A DNA stretch of 64,000 nucleotides from Diphasiastrum complanatum. Lineage: Eukaryota > Streptophyta > Lycopodiopsida > Lycopodiales > Lycopodiaceae. Below are positions 54,180-64,000 of this stretch, in pieces. The notes beneath the pieces were generated by a model. The model worked only from the letters and a program-made list of their open reading frames with translations, did no database searches and was not told where the DNA came from. Position numbers and translations under genes: made by a program. Location: assembly GCA_029204225.1 (NCBI GenBank), contig CM055104.1, positions 52,758,294 through 52,822,293 on the forward strand. The letters are read 5' to 3'. Each line of letters begins with the position of its first letter. The first letter of the stretch is position 1.

Positions 54180-54935
54180 TTACTGCCCTCTCTTGTTCTC
54201 AAATGTGATTTTGCCGGTCCCCCAATCATGAACTACTTGTGCAATTCGCACCCAGGGTCGTCCCAACAAAACCCGATAAACAGTGGGTGTTTCAGGAATG
54301 TCCATCACCACAAATGTAATAACAAATTGTACCCCTACTATCTTGACTATAATGTCTTCTACAATCCCCTTCGACCGCACACATAATTGATCAGCTAATT
54401 TGATGGCAAACTTGGCAGCTTCCAGGCCTTGTAGATTCCATTTCTCATATAAAGTAGTAGAGATAAGATTGACACCCAATCCTCCATCTACAATAGCAGC
54501 TTCTTCTCCGAAGAGTTTGTGCTTGATAGGAAGAGCTATATTGTGATGCTCACTCTCCCAAGCCACTCCCACATTTAGAACATTGTTGGCTTCTTCGAAA
54601 CCAGTGCAAAATATTGGTTCTTTGGATGGTATATTTGATTCAATGTTCAACCAATCTGACAAGACATCTTTTGCTTGAGGTGCAAGTCGAAGGAACTCTC
54701 CAATAGAGATGTTCATTCTGCTGGATAAGATGTTTGTCAACAGTTCCGTCCTTGGAGCTTTGGATTCTGCCATATGGAATGGTTCTTCCCGATGGTGTAG
54801 TTGCATGTTCACATCTAATCTGTGTGGTGAACCTTGCGGTGTGTTCGCTTGTTGATCTCTTTCTGGTGCAGTGTCTTGAGGAGCTGTCGGTTGATGTGCA
54901 GCTTGAGTAGCTTCCTCCGCTTGTGCTTCTTGGAT
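54180..54935 (-). pseudogene. GYP-D protease with lead segment
   Basis: Open over 210 codons: RTELLTNILSSRMNISIGEF, LRLAPQAKDVLSDWLNIESN, PIFCTGFEEANNVLNVGVAW, then the active site AIVDGGLGVNLISTTL (DGGS changed to DGGL), FAIKLADQLCVRSKGIVEDI, VQFVITFVVMDIPETPTVYR, VLLGRPWVRIAQVVHDWGTG. A Gln/Pro-rich lead extends to about 54935, where plus-strand GYP-E sequence begins, so gag is lost. Confidence 0.85.
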
Positions 54936-56069
54936 ACTGAAGATATTATAAACTTTTTACAAGATCAAATTTATCCTGAGCATTTTGATAAGCAACAAAA
55001 GACAGTCTTTCTTGCCAAAGTAGGACCCTACACAATTGTAGATAAGATACTATATAAATTAGGAGCCGACAACAATCTTTGCCATTGTTTGGAACCCATA
55101 GAGACAACCACTGTAATAAGTGCATTACATGAGGAAGATTGGGGGGCCATTATGGGCTTAACTACACTTTATAGAGATGTCAAATTGTTCATTAAAAAAT
55201 GTAATCCATGTTAGAGGATGGGGAAACCCAGCTTTGTGACACATTGGCCTCTTACACCAATCATTCCCTTAGCACCATTTGAGAAGTGGGACATATATTT
55301 TGTAGGCCCTATCAAGCCGACCACTCATAAAACTTGTCATCCTTACATTCTTGTTGCAACAGACTATGCTAACAAGATGGTAGAGGCTGAAGCTACAATT
55401 AAAAATGATGACAGGGGAACCCATTTTCTTAATCAGAGCAGCGAAGCTATGTTGTCATATTTTTCCATCACACATCGTCAAACCACTCCATATAATCCAA
55501 AAGCAAATGGGCTTACTGAGAGTGCAGATGGAATTTTGTGCAAAATTCTGAACAAAGTGACGAAAACACATTCTTCCGATTGGGATCAGAAGTGACCATG
55601 TATTTTATGGGCATATAGAACCGCCGAGAAAATCACAAATAGGTAGACTCCATATTACTTAGTATACGGAATGCACCTGATACTGCCCATAGAATTTGAA
55701 GTTCCAACCTTCTGTATTGATAATGAGGAACGAATGGACGAAAATGATAGCCTTCGGGAGCAGATGATTACTTTGACACAACTAGAGGAGGATCGTCGTC
55801 TTTCATTGATCGAGACTGAACGAGGCCAGAATAAGAGAAAAGATAATTTTGATCAATCGATCAAAAAAATAAAAATTAAACGAGGAGACTACGTGCTTTC
55901 GTATGACAACAGACACATGTTCTTTATAGGGAAATTGCAGACCAGGTGGATGGGACCTTACAAAGTCATAGAAGTTTTTAACAATGGATCATTACAGTTA
56001 GCAGATTTTGAAAGACAATTACTTGATACCCGAGTAAATGGATCAAGAGTGAAGCGCTACTATGACTAA
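54936..56069 (+). pseudogene. GYP-E integrase (diverged gypsy type)
   Basis: Reads DTEDIINFLQDQIYPEHFDK, KILYKLGADNNLCHCLEP (lead), a weak zinc-binding region (ALHEEDWGAIMGL...KKCNPC) with TAG at 55213. The core follows: FEKWDIYFVGPIKPTTHKTC, DDRGTHFLNQSSEAMLSYFS, NPKANGLTESADGIL, so D, D and E are visible. A TGA at 55593 and TAG at 55643 follow, then TPYYLVYGMHLILPIEFEVP and QTRWMGPYKVIEVFNNGSLQ, NGSRVKRYYD, ending at 56067. It is clearly a different lineage from GYP-B/C/D. The part upstream of integrase is missing. Confidence 0.88.
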
Positions 56070-56777
56070 TTCTTGATGAATAAGACGAAGTTGAGCTTTT
56101 GTAAAATATGTGAAATTCCCGACATTGCTCACATTTCATCCAAATAATTATTTTCCAGTTTTTAAAAAGTGCGAAAAATCCGACACTTTCAGTTCCATCC
56201 AATACCTTTGGGAAATTTCAGAAAATATTCAGTTTCATTGAAATTACCATTTTTGGAAAAACCAAAAATTGCGACACTTGAACCTTCGCATTTTTCAAGA
56301 TTTTTTGGCACGTAAAACTTGTTTGCCTTTCATATTTGCCAACTTTATTTTTGCAAAAATTCCGACACTTCACCTTCGCAAATTTTGCTCATATATTTTG
56401 ATGAGAAAAAGCGATAGTCTTTGCCGCCAGTATCATACACATTGTTTCATAGATTGTGTATACTATTTATTTTTGCAGTTCAATACTCATGAATAACGAG
56501 CTAAACTTTTGCGAATTGAGCGAAGCATTTGTGTATTTTATTTTATTTTATTTATTTTCTTTTAGGACTAGATACTTTATTTTTGAGCCTGTACCTTCAA
56601 AGTAAGGACATACTTTCATTAAATACTTGTCTAATCCGCCGATATATCATCAATACACCGAATAACTTAAACACTTCTGTTTTTCGTTTCTCGTCTCCAT
56701 CACTCTTTGCTTTTTGTTTTCACGATTTTTATGATCAAGCTCTCTTCTGCCATCGCTAGCTTACTATTGCTATTGCC
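56070..56777 (+). other. GYP-E spacer after integrase
   Basis: No coding sequence was recognised. Short motifs recur: TCCGACACTT (56188, 56360), TTGCGACACTTGAACC (56272) and CTTCGCA (56285, 56372), in part as inverted pairs with TGCGAA. The arrangement recalls the CTCGCAGA motifs of GYP-A/B. Confidence 0.55.
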
Positions 56778-57290
56778 ATGGCTATCGTTTTCAAAACTCA
56801 TCCTAAGTCGGTGTTACCAATTTTACAACCTTTTGCTATTAGAACACGGATTGACGGATTACTCCAATTCGATCCCTCAGTCATTCTAACAGATCTTTGC
56901 CATGAATTCATTAGAAATATTGATGAAACAGATGACGGACATATTCACAGCATTGTCCGTAATCAGGAGATTATTGTTACAAAGAGTTTTTATTGTCGTG
57001 TATTAGGCTTGCCTATTGACGGCACAATTTCAGTTACCAAGCCCGACTATATTACTAGGAGCAGAGCTTTCCAAGATGAAGCATACCTTGAGAAGAGGGG
57101 ATATAAGCTGCCTTATATTCGTGACCCAAATCTCAAGAGTTTTGTTCGCTTCGCTCTTGCTTCGATCTTCTTACCAGAGCAAGAGAATACTATTTCAAAT
57201 AAAAATATAGGATACTTGATGAGAGCTTTAGATGGTGAACACATTGCATTCGGATAGATTGCTTTCAAGCAATTCTGTGAATTGGTAAAA
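56778..57290 (+). CDS. GYP-E post-integrase protein, N-terminal part
   Basis: Open for 159 codons from ATG 56778: MAIVFKTHPKSVLPILQPFA, FDPSVILTDLCHEFIRNIDE, IVTKSFYCRVLGLPIDGTIS, KSFVRFALASIFLPEQENTI, then TAG at 57255 and IAFKQFCELVKDQ. By position it corresponds to the extra 3' frames of GYP-B and GYP-C, though residue similarity is weak. The FYCRVLGLP and ALASIFLP pattern recalls the frame found after pol in plant Athila-like elements (recalled family feature, not tested). The coiled-coil part is missing: protease gene sequence follows at 57421. An upstream in-frame ATG was not found. Confidence 0.5.
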
Positions 57291-57420
57291 GATCAATAAT
57301 ATTCAAGGTTGGTTTTACAATTTGGAATTTTATGTATGCATGCTGGAGTTTTATCTATGCAGGAAGATATCATGATAGCTTTAGTACAGCAAATAGCGCC
57401 CTTCTCTGTTATATTATTTC

Positions 57421-58083
57421 ATGTCAAGTAAAGATTTTGTCACTCTAGATGAAGCGAGCATTGTAGCTTCTCTGATTAATCAGTTGGAATTGGTGATTGA
57501 ACAGAAGTTTGCATATTGTTTGGTGTCCTTTGAGAAATCATCTCACATTAAAAGTGCATTATTGTTTGGATTTGTTACGACAATCAATATTCCTGGAGTT
57601 CAATCTACCCCAATTCTCATGCGGGCCAGATCGCCCCTCTATTACATAGGTCTTAATGCACTCAGTGTTGGTGGAAAGTCAATCTGGCAGGTGGCACGAT
57701 CGTGGATTTAGGCAGCACTTATACCTCTGTAGAAGGTTCTACGTATTCTATCATTCGAGATGCATTCAAGACTGCAATCACACTCCCACTTGCAGAGGTG
57801 CCATTCGGTACCCAATTTGACCTTTGTTATCATATAGAAGGGTGGGGGTAGGTATATCATTCCCACTCTCAGCTTTCATTTGACAGATGCCAACTTTAAC
57901 CCCCCTGTAGAGAACTATTTCATACAGGATCAAAATTTGATTTGTTTGGGAATGAAGTCTCGTGAAGGCTTTTCTATAATCGGCAGTATCATGCACCAGA
58001 ATTTTCATTTTGAGTATGATGTAGGCAATTCTAAACTCTCTTTCGTACGATACCCATGTGGTTGCGCTAGACCATCTTGTTGA
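57421..58083 (+). pseudogene. Fragment of a plant A1 aspartic protease (nepenthesin type)
   Basis: This is cellular gene sequence, not transposon. In order: DEASIVASLINQLE, KFAYCLVSF, ALLFGF, GVQSTPILMRARSPLYYIGL, NALSVGGKSI. Then, after a small loss and a frameshift at about 57683, GGTIVDLGSTYTSVEGSTYS, IIRDAFKTAITLPLAEVPFG, FDLCYHIEGW. Another shift at about 57848 leads to IIPTLSFHLTDANFNPPVEN, YFIQDQNLICLGMKSREGF, SIIGSIMHQNFHFEYDVGNS, KLSFVRYPCGCA, ending at TGA 58081-58083. This order matches the C-terminal half of nepenthesin/CDR1-like secreted proteases. The second active site, normally D(S/T)G(T/S), reads DLGS. The first catalytic half is absent. No introns are visible. Confidence 0.8.
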
Positions 58084-58534
58084 TGACATAAGTATGTATA
58101 TTGTCTACCTCAAGCGTATAGAATGTCACAAAGATGATCGTAGCATATAGACATAAAATCAGCCTACTTTTCAGAGGTTAGAAGAGATTATATTCTTTGG
58201 CTTTGGAGGACGTGTGCACGTCCTTCACACTCAAATTTCCACCTACCGCCTTTCATGCGCACAGGTCCGATACACCTGCCTACGTGTCCCCCTGTATCGC
58301 ACTTGTGCGCGTTTCTTCAGAACTAATTTCTTTCTGTTATATTCAGCTCGCATAGGTCCAATATACCGTACGTTCCTTCCGTACATATCGGCCCTCTGCG
58401 AGATTTTTGTCACCCTTCCATTCTCATCCTCCCCGTCGTGCGCAACAATGATTTCTACTAAAGTTTATTTGAAACTATTGTTCTCCCACAATGGTGATTG
58501 TTGTAGGTAGATCTTTGCAGCACGTTATCAGCTC
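58084..58534. other. Spacer between protease fragment and the unknown gene
   Basis: No feature recognised. The part 58205-58445 is more GC-rich than its surroundings and has an open frame on the plus strand without similarity to anything known to me. It could be the 3' UTR side of the minus-strand gene or an unrelated insertion. Confidence 0.4.
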
Positions 58535-59830
58535 CTATCTTTTTTGCATCTGTGACATGACAAATATTAGTGAATGTGCAATTGTAAATCATGACATTGT
58601 CTATTATTTTGTTCTATTTTGACATGGCAATAAACATAAAGTACTTACAAGTCTTCCGTTGATGATAAATCTGAAATATGTTGGTAGATTGGTTTGTAAT
58701 AGCATGAGCTCTGTTCTGATAAAATCAAGCTTCCAATGTTCTTCCACCTCAACCATAGTAAAATATTTCTCATTGTAGATAATGCTTATCTCCATTCGGT
58801 TTGTGTGACCATTTAGTTCAAAGTCTTGATCCAGTGGTAGCCATGTACCTTCAATTTTCTTGTATCTCTGGTAGCTAAATGTGAGACTGAGCATTTGCTT
58901 TTCGATATGATAACGAAAGATCATTGAAATCTTTTTAATCCTACATTCTATGTCATTATTTGTTTTACTATCCCAGCCTTGATCCATGAGATCTGACAAA
59001 GTCTCATATGATAAATCCTTGCAAACAAATAAAGTTGGTGTGAACACTAGCACTCGAGAAAAAATCAACAAATATATGTAATGAGATAAACCAACTTAGG
59101 TGAACAATTTTCGAGCCTGTGCTTATCTTCATAGCATTTCTAATATCAATTAGTAGCTTGCATCTGAAGGATTCAGAAACAATGCTGTCAGGAGTAGGCC
59201 ACTCATCACTTTGAAAACTAGGCAATGGAATTGCTTCGAACTTGCCAAAACCTCCATCTGTTTGTGGCGTATATAAAGATTCATAAAAATAGATACCACA
59301 ATCTGCAAGTTCCTTTGGACTTCTTCCTCTGTATTGCAGCTTTCTAACATCAGAGTGAATCACGTCTAATATTCCTACAAGTGATTGTGCGGGCTGCCAT
59401 TCACTTATGCATGATGGATATAAATCTGAAAGAAAAAAACAATGTTGAAGCATTTAAATCATAATCTGAAGAGCATCAATATAGAAAATCACCTATGATT
59501 GTTGTAGAGTGCATATGTTTTGATATACTTACAATTACATTTTTTATGATCATGAGGATTGATATCATGTACTTTGATATATACATGTTGTACTAAGACT
59601 TCTGATATAGATTGACCTCCCGGGGTAGTCTTAAACTCCAAAATTTTTGCTTTCCAATAAGATTTGTAAGTCATTTTTGCTCTTTTCTTTTGTCGAAAAT
59701 TGTCCTTTGATGATGGATGCAGCAATAACCATGAGTTCTTCATATATTTTGTTGGCTTCCAGTTATCAGCTTCATCTTTCTGATTGTAAAGAATCACAGA
59801 ATCGATTGTAGATCTGGGTCTCCTTGCCAT
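58535..59830 (-). CDS. Possible four-exon gene of unknown family
   Basis: Proposed exons: 59830-59533, 59425-59106, 59017-58649, 58549-58535 (1002 coding bases, 333 residues). Introns of 107, 88 and 99 bases end in TTTCTTTCAG, TTTGCAAG and ATGTCACAG. Donors are GTAAGT, GTTCAC (weak) and GTAAGT. Phases agree across all three joins. The start is ATG 59830 (MARRPRSTIDSVILYNQKDE); the frame is open 23 more codons upstream, so an earlier exon is possible. Exon 1 has WKPTKYMKNSWLLLHPSSKD; exon 2 LYPSCISEWQPAQSLVGILD and GKFEAIPLPSFQSDEWPTPD; exon 3 DLSYETLSDLMDQGWDSK and IEGTWLPLDQDFELNGHTNR. No domain was recognised and there is no signal peptide. It could be a host gene, a DNA transposon protein or a captured fragment. 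The last 5-codon exon is the least certain part. Confidence 0.45.
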
Positions 59831-60329
59831 TGCTATTTTCAAAGCTTGGGCGCCAAAAATCTCTCTGATATGATACTTGATTTCAATTTTTCGTATCACA
59901 TTTTATCTAATGTGAATGCCAACATAGTCACAATTACTACGTATACCATATTTTATGTAACTGTACATACTATATTTCTATAACTGTAACTAGTATACTC
60001 AGAAAATTTCATTATACTAACCAGCATAGTCAAGTAAATTTAACTTGAGGTATTGACGTCGGACAGATTAGCACGTGTCGGGCAGGAAGAAGAAACCAAT
60101 TGGATACGTCCATGCTGCCCGGACACAGATTTCAAAGTTTTCTATATTGCATTTTTACTTTTAGTTAATTTGAACTACGTTACGTAGATTTCAAATCTGT
60201 GCATTTTGATTGGGCCTGGTGACGGTCGAAACTAAAGAAAAAAAATAAAAGTATCTTTACAAAGGGTCTTTTTGATATTGAGAACTCCTCTAATGAGACG
60301 AAAGATTCGAGAGGCAACCTTCTACTACA
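59831..60329. other. Region upstream of the unknown gene, up to COP-F
   Basis: AT-rich with TATATTT-like sequences at 59940-60000. Near 60050-60080 it holds TTGACGTCGG and GCACGTGTCGG, two ACGT-core sequences like plant ABRE/G-box sites. These could be promoter elements for the minus-strand gene, but this is weak. Confidence 0.35.
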
Positions 60330-61250
60330 ATGCCTGTAAACCAAGATGGTTCCGGACCTAGCAGAGCAGACAAAGGCAAGGGCATTGCTGTCCTAGGAGG
60401 ATCTCCTAGAAGGTCGACAAGATCGCGAAGAGCGCCAACAAGATACATGCCAGGTAGCTCAGCTTCTACATCAGAAGAGTTCTGTGAATTTAGTGGCGAA
60501 CCACAAACTTTCGAAGAAGCATTCGAATGTCCAAAGAAGGACAAATGGATCCAAGACATGAACAAACAGATGGAATCCATAAGGAAGAACCATATATGGA
60601 CGTTGCAGCCATTACCACATAAGTGCAAGACTGTCAAATGCAAATGGGTGTTGAAGCTCAAGTACGGACTAGATGGTAACGTATCGAAATACAAGACAAG
60701 ATTGGTAGCGAAGGGATTTTCTCAGAGATATGGTATTGACTACTCTGAAACCTTCTCTCCTATCATCAAACATTCGTCCCTACGATTGTTATTTGCATAT
60801 GCAGCTGCTTATGACCTCAGGCTCCACATTGTGGATGAGAAGACAGCCTTCTTGGTGAGTTAGACGAGGAGGTCTACATGGATCAACTCCTAGGTTATGT
60901 CTCCAATTCACTTCCTGATTATGCATACAGAATGCATAGAAGAATCTACAGTCTGAAACAATCAGCTCGACAGTGGTACAAAAAGAAAGATCAAGCTCTG
61001 AAATCATTAGGATTCAAGCCACTGATGGCTAATTCCAATGTGTATGTCAGAATTACAGATGGACAGATCATTATTGTGGCTGTATATGTGGACGACACTC
61101 TGATACTTTGCAAGAGTGAGCAGCTGATTGCTGAAGTGAAGGCAGACATCTCGAAACATTTCGAAATTGTGGATCTGAGAGAAGCCAAGTGCTACCTTGG
61201 CTTGCAAATTGACAGGGACTATGAGGGAGGTAAGTTGTACTTTCATTAGT
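60330..61250 (+). pseudogene. COP-F copia reverse transcriptase
   Basis: A linker (PRRSTRSRRAPTRYMPGSS) leads into RT: FEEAFECPKKDKWIQDMNKQ, CKWVLKLKYGLDGNVSKYKT, RLVAKGFSQRYGIDYSETFS, LRLHIVDEKTAFL. A frameshift at about 60855 follows, then DEEVYMDQLLGYVSNSLPDY, RRIYSLKQSARQWYKKKDQA and the catalytic YVDDTLILCKSEQL near 61085, KCYLGLQIDRDYEGGKLYFH and TAG at 61247. The first catalytic Asp lies in LHIVDEKTAF (copia consensus has QMDVKTAF). Everything upstream of the linker (gag, protease, integrase) is absent. Confidence 0.9.
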
Positions 61251-62134
61251 CCAAATACACCCAGAAGATCCTAGAGGATTTTGGAATGCTGAATTGCAAA
61301 GGAGCGAATACTTCAATGCTCGTGGGAATGGTGCTGACAAATGATGATTGTCCGCGGACTGAAGAAGAGAGAGAACAAATGTAGCTCACACCTTACAGGA
61401 AGTTGATTTGTTCGCTGATGTACCTTGTAGACAACACACGCCCTGACATAGCTTATGCAGTGTTTAGGATGAGCCAATTCTACATGAATCCAAGCTCCAC
61501 ACATTGGAAGATTGCAAAACGAATTTTGCAATATCTTCAATTAACGAGAGATTATGGCTTGTGTTATTGTCATGATACAGGGTCCAATATGCTTTCATAC
61601 AGTGATGCTAGCTGGGCATCCCTCAAGGACGATTGTAAAAGCATCTCAGGAGGATGCGCCATCGCACAGACCATTGTGGCCAAGTCATCTTGTGAAGCAG
61701 AGTACGTTGCATCAGCAAAGATGGCCAACGAAATAATTTGACTCAAGCAGTTCTTGGACAAATTGGGCGAAACAAGAAATGAGCATCTGGTTTTGCAGAT
61801 GGATAACACATCTGCAATACATCTAACCAAAGATCCTGTGTTCCACTCAAAGACGAAACACATCGCGATCAAATACCACTTGATCAAGGATCTAATCGAG
61901 AAGAAGATGTTGTAGACCACCTTCATTGGAAAGAAAGACATGGTTGCTAACATTTTCACGAAAGCCCTAGACAAAGGTCTCTTCGAGAGACAGAGGAGCA
62001 GTTTTGGAGTCGTCAAGCTATCACGCTTTGAGAGGGAGCTGAAGAAACAACACGTTTTTGTTACCAAGGCTTTGCTAGCTTTTAGCCCTCAATCTGACGA
62101 AAATGTTTGTGAACACGAAAGTCAAAAGACATGA
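61251..62134 (+). pseudogene. COP-F RT end and RNase H
   Basis: Continues in phase after TAG 61247: SKYTQKILEDFGMLNCKGAN, a TAG at 61381, LTPYRKLICSLMYLVDNTRP, DIAYAVFRMSQFYMNPSSTH. RNase H: GSNMLSYSDASWASLKDDCK, SCEAEYVASAKMANEII, TGA at 61739, DNTSAIHLTKDPVFHSKTKH, IAIKYHLIKDLIEKKML, TAG at 61912, then VANIFTKALDKGLFERQR to the end near 62132. The stops are single codons in an otherwise long open frame; three fit CAG-to-TAG or TGG-to-TGA changes. A fragment of the same family lies at 33331-33426. Confidence 0.9.
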
Positions 62135-62373
62135 AGCAAAAATGATCGCAAACATCCTGACGAAGAGACACGAACTCAAAAAATTTGCGAACGAGAATTT
62201 TTCGTGGTACAGCGGGAGAAAGTCAGACGATGCAAAAGTCAAACGACTCGAAGCGACATGAAAATCGTTGCGACATCTTTTCTTCCCTCATGCTCCAAAA
62301 ATAAAAAAGTTCAAGATGATTATGCAAGTACCCAGAAGTACAGATATCCGATCTGATAGCATGACGTCGGTAG
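62135..62373 (+). repeat. COP-F 3' end with LTR start, cut by NON-1 copy 3
   Basis: After the coding end the sequence is rich in CGAACTC/AAGTC motifs; AGCGGGAGAAAG at 62211-62222 may be the polypurine tract. 62285-62373 resembles 4740-4830 in the COP-A LTR. NON-1 copy 3 begins at 62374. Confidence 0.55.
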
Positions 62374-63183
62374 TGTGAAAAAATACAAAAGTAAGCTTGG
62401 TAGAGGCCAAAAATCGTGTATATAGGATGATTACACATGTGTGGAGCCTGTTCTCACGCGTGAAAATAGTGTACTTGTCATGTACCATAATCATATAGGT
62501 TGTACATATGATTTAATTCAAGTTCTAGTGGCTAAAAAGGACAAAAACTAGTTTTCTAGACATATGACACATGGCATCAATCTATTGCTTGCATGAGCCA
62601 CATCCTTTGGTTAGGTGTCACATCCCATGTGTAGAGGACAGCTCACATGTGTGGAATAAGCTGAAGTAGACGAATTTTGACTTCTAGAAGATTTTGAAGT
62701 AGATCTCCATATAGAAGGAAAATGGACCAAAAGTGCTCAAAATAGAAGGTTTTGTCCAAGTGTCAATTTTGCATTATGAATCATCATATGACAAAGCACC
62801 TTCACACATGTGGAATCAAAGGGATAATTAGTACCACGAGCTCCCACTTATTGTATATATAGAGCCACATTTGGCCATAATCAATGTGAGACACCAATCT
62901 TGGTTTTGGAAGCAATTTTGAGTGATTCTCTCCATTTGTCTACATTTGTTTTGATTGTTTTGAGGTTCTATCAATGTGTACTTGATTTTCAGGTTGGATT
63001 CCGTACTCAGACAGTGTTTCACACGTGTGAAACCAGAAATTACACCTACCTTCAATTAATGATTGTTCTTGTTAGGATTTTGTGTCTAGAATTGATCTAG
63101 ATTGATCTTAATCTCAAGTAGATTGATAGATCAAGTAATCTGACAACCAATCCCTCTTGAGGATCAGATTAGGTTTTTGCACA
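62374..63183 (+). repeat. NON-1 copy 3, 5' LTR
   Basis: 810 bp, TGTGAAAAAATAC...TTTTTGCACA, plus orientation. TATA box TATATATAGAG at 62862-62872. Palindromes include TTTCACACGTGTGAAA (about 63020) and CACATGTG variants at about 62435, 62645 and 62810. It lies inside the COP-F LTR. The element runs off the window. Confidence 0.92.
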
Positions 63184-64000
63184 TGGTATCAGAGCCTAGT
63201 ACAAGAGGTTTTGTTGAAATTGATAGGGTTAATCCAAATAAAGGCTAAAATTAGCATTTTCTTGGAAACTAGTCAAATTTTGTGTAGCGAGTTAGATTTG
63301 ATAGCTATCCTCAAAATTTTTGGTCCAGATCTTGTTGTGGGCTGTAGGAACCTTTTCACACGTGTGAGACCGTATAGCTCCGATTTTGATTGAGAAATTT
63401 CAAAAATTTGTAGAATTTGACTCACATACCCAATTTGAGTGATTTTTGGTGCAAAATCAAGCATTTTCTATAGTAAATCTAATCCTTTGATTAGTTATTG
63501 GATTAGATCAGCCAAAAAATTAAAATTGAAGCTTGAAATAGGTGCATTAATTGATCTTCTCTGATTTTTTGAGTGTATGTTGAATTTAAGAAAGATTTTG
63601 CTAAAAATCATAGATTAAGGAGTGATATGCAAGGTGAGAGGTTGAAATCCATTGTACCATCACTCTAGATTTGTTCAAGATTGATAGGGTTAAGTTTAGA
63701 AGCATCAATTTTCTAGAAAACATCTTTGGATCTGTCCTCCAAGTGAAACCTTTGAGAGTTTCTAGTGCATATAGAGCATCTATGCAAATCTTTTGTAGAA
63801 TTTGACATAGATTGGCTTCAATTGACAGTTCTAGAAAAGAGATTGAGATCCAAGTCACATTGTTCAACCCTACTCAATTTGTTTGAGTGGTTGTAAGGTT
63901 TCAAAAGATTCATTAAGGTGTCTATGGCAAATGTGTAGAGAGAGATCCAATTTTCTAAGAGTTCCTTCCTTTGTAGAGGGCAAGATCTAGAAGCTCATTA
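63184..64000 (+). other. NON-1 copy 3 primer site and leader, cut by window edge
   Basis: TGGTATCAGAGCC (tRNA-Met primer site) at 63184-63196, then leader matching the inverse of 22900-23670 and 40770-41526. No open frame is shared between copies. The coding body would lie beyond base 64000. Confidence 0.88.

Noticed and set aside
58214-58510. Plus-strand open frame of 98 codons between the protease fragment and the unknown gene
   Set aside because: No similarity, no splice context and no support beyond being open in a more GC-rich patch.

Overview
The window reads as repeat-rich nuclear DNA of a land plant. It is packed with Ty3/gypsy and Ty1/copia LTR retrotransposons in many states of decay. 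Primer sites match plant tRNA-Asp (gypsy) and initiator tRNA-Met (copia), and there is a fragment of a plant nepenthesin-type aspartic protease. The species cannot be named from this sequence. No tRNA, rRNA, CRISPR or bacterial-type operon was seen. Element names below are local labels.

Layout. 1-2770: GYP-A, a minus-strand gypsy element cut by the window edge. 4690-24950: COP-A, a plus-strand copia element whose gag is split by NON-1 copy 1 (6005-24514, minus, duplication TTATT), which is itself split by GYP-B (9015-22231, plus, duplication ATCAC). 24954-26602: COP-B (copia 5' end, minus). 28350-32492: COP-C (copia, minus, rearranged). 32493-35890: a patchwork of copia and gypsy fragments. 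35890-46211: GYP-C (plus), interrupted by NON-1 copy 2 (37025-42930). 46212-49260: COP-D (plus). 49453-50325: COP-E (minus). 50326-54930: GYP-D (minus). 54940-57290: GYP-E (plus). 57421-58083: a protease gene fragment. 58535-59830: a possible four-exon gene of unknown family (minus). 60330-62373: COP-F (plus). 62374-64000: NON-1 copy 3 (plus).

How the parts work. The gypsy elements carry gag, protease with a DGGS active site, a conserved linker, reverse transcriptase-RNase H and integrase. Three of them also have an open frame after integrase; in two it is a globular part, a Ser/Thr/Pro-rich linker and a coiled coil. NON-1 has good LTRs, primer site and polypurine tract but no pol. It encodes a knuckle protein and a 519-residue frame with a duplicated module, so it probably depends on a copia element. 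Nearly every pol frame has stops or frameshifts, so the elements here are mostly dead.

Most worth a second look: the post-integrase frame of the gypsy elements, the arrays of inverted CTCTCGCA/TGCGAGAG repeats in their leaders, the repeated module of NON-1 (also found inside COP-C), the CACRTGTG palindromes in the NON-1 LTR, and the spliced-looking gene at 58.5-59.8 kb.
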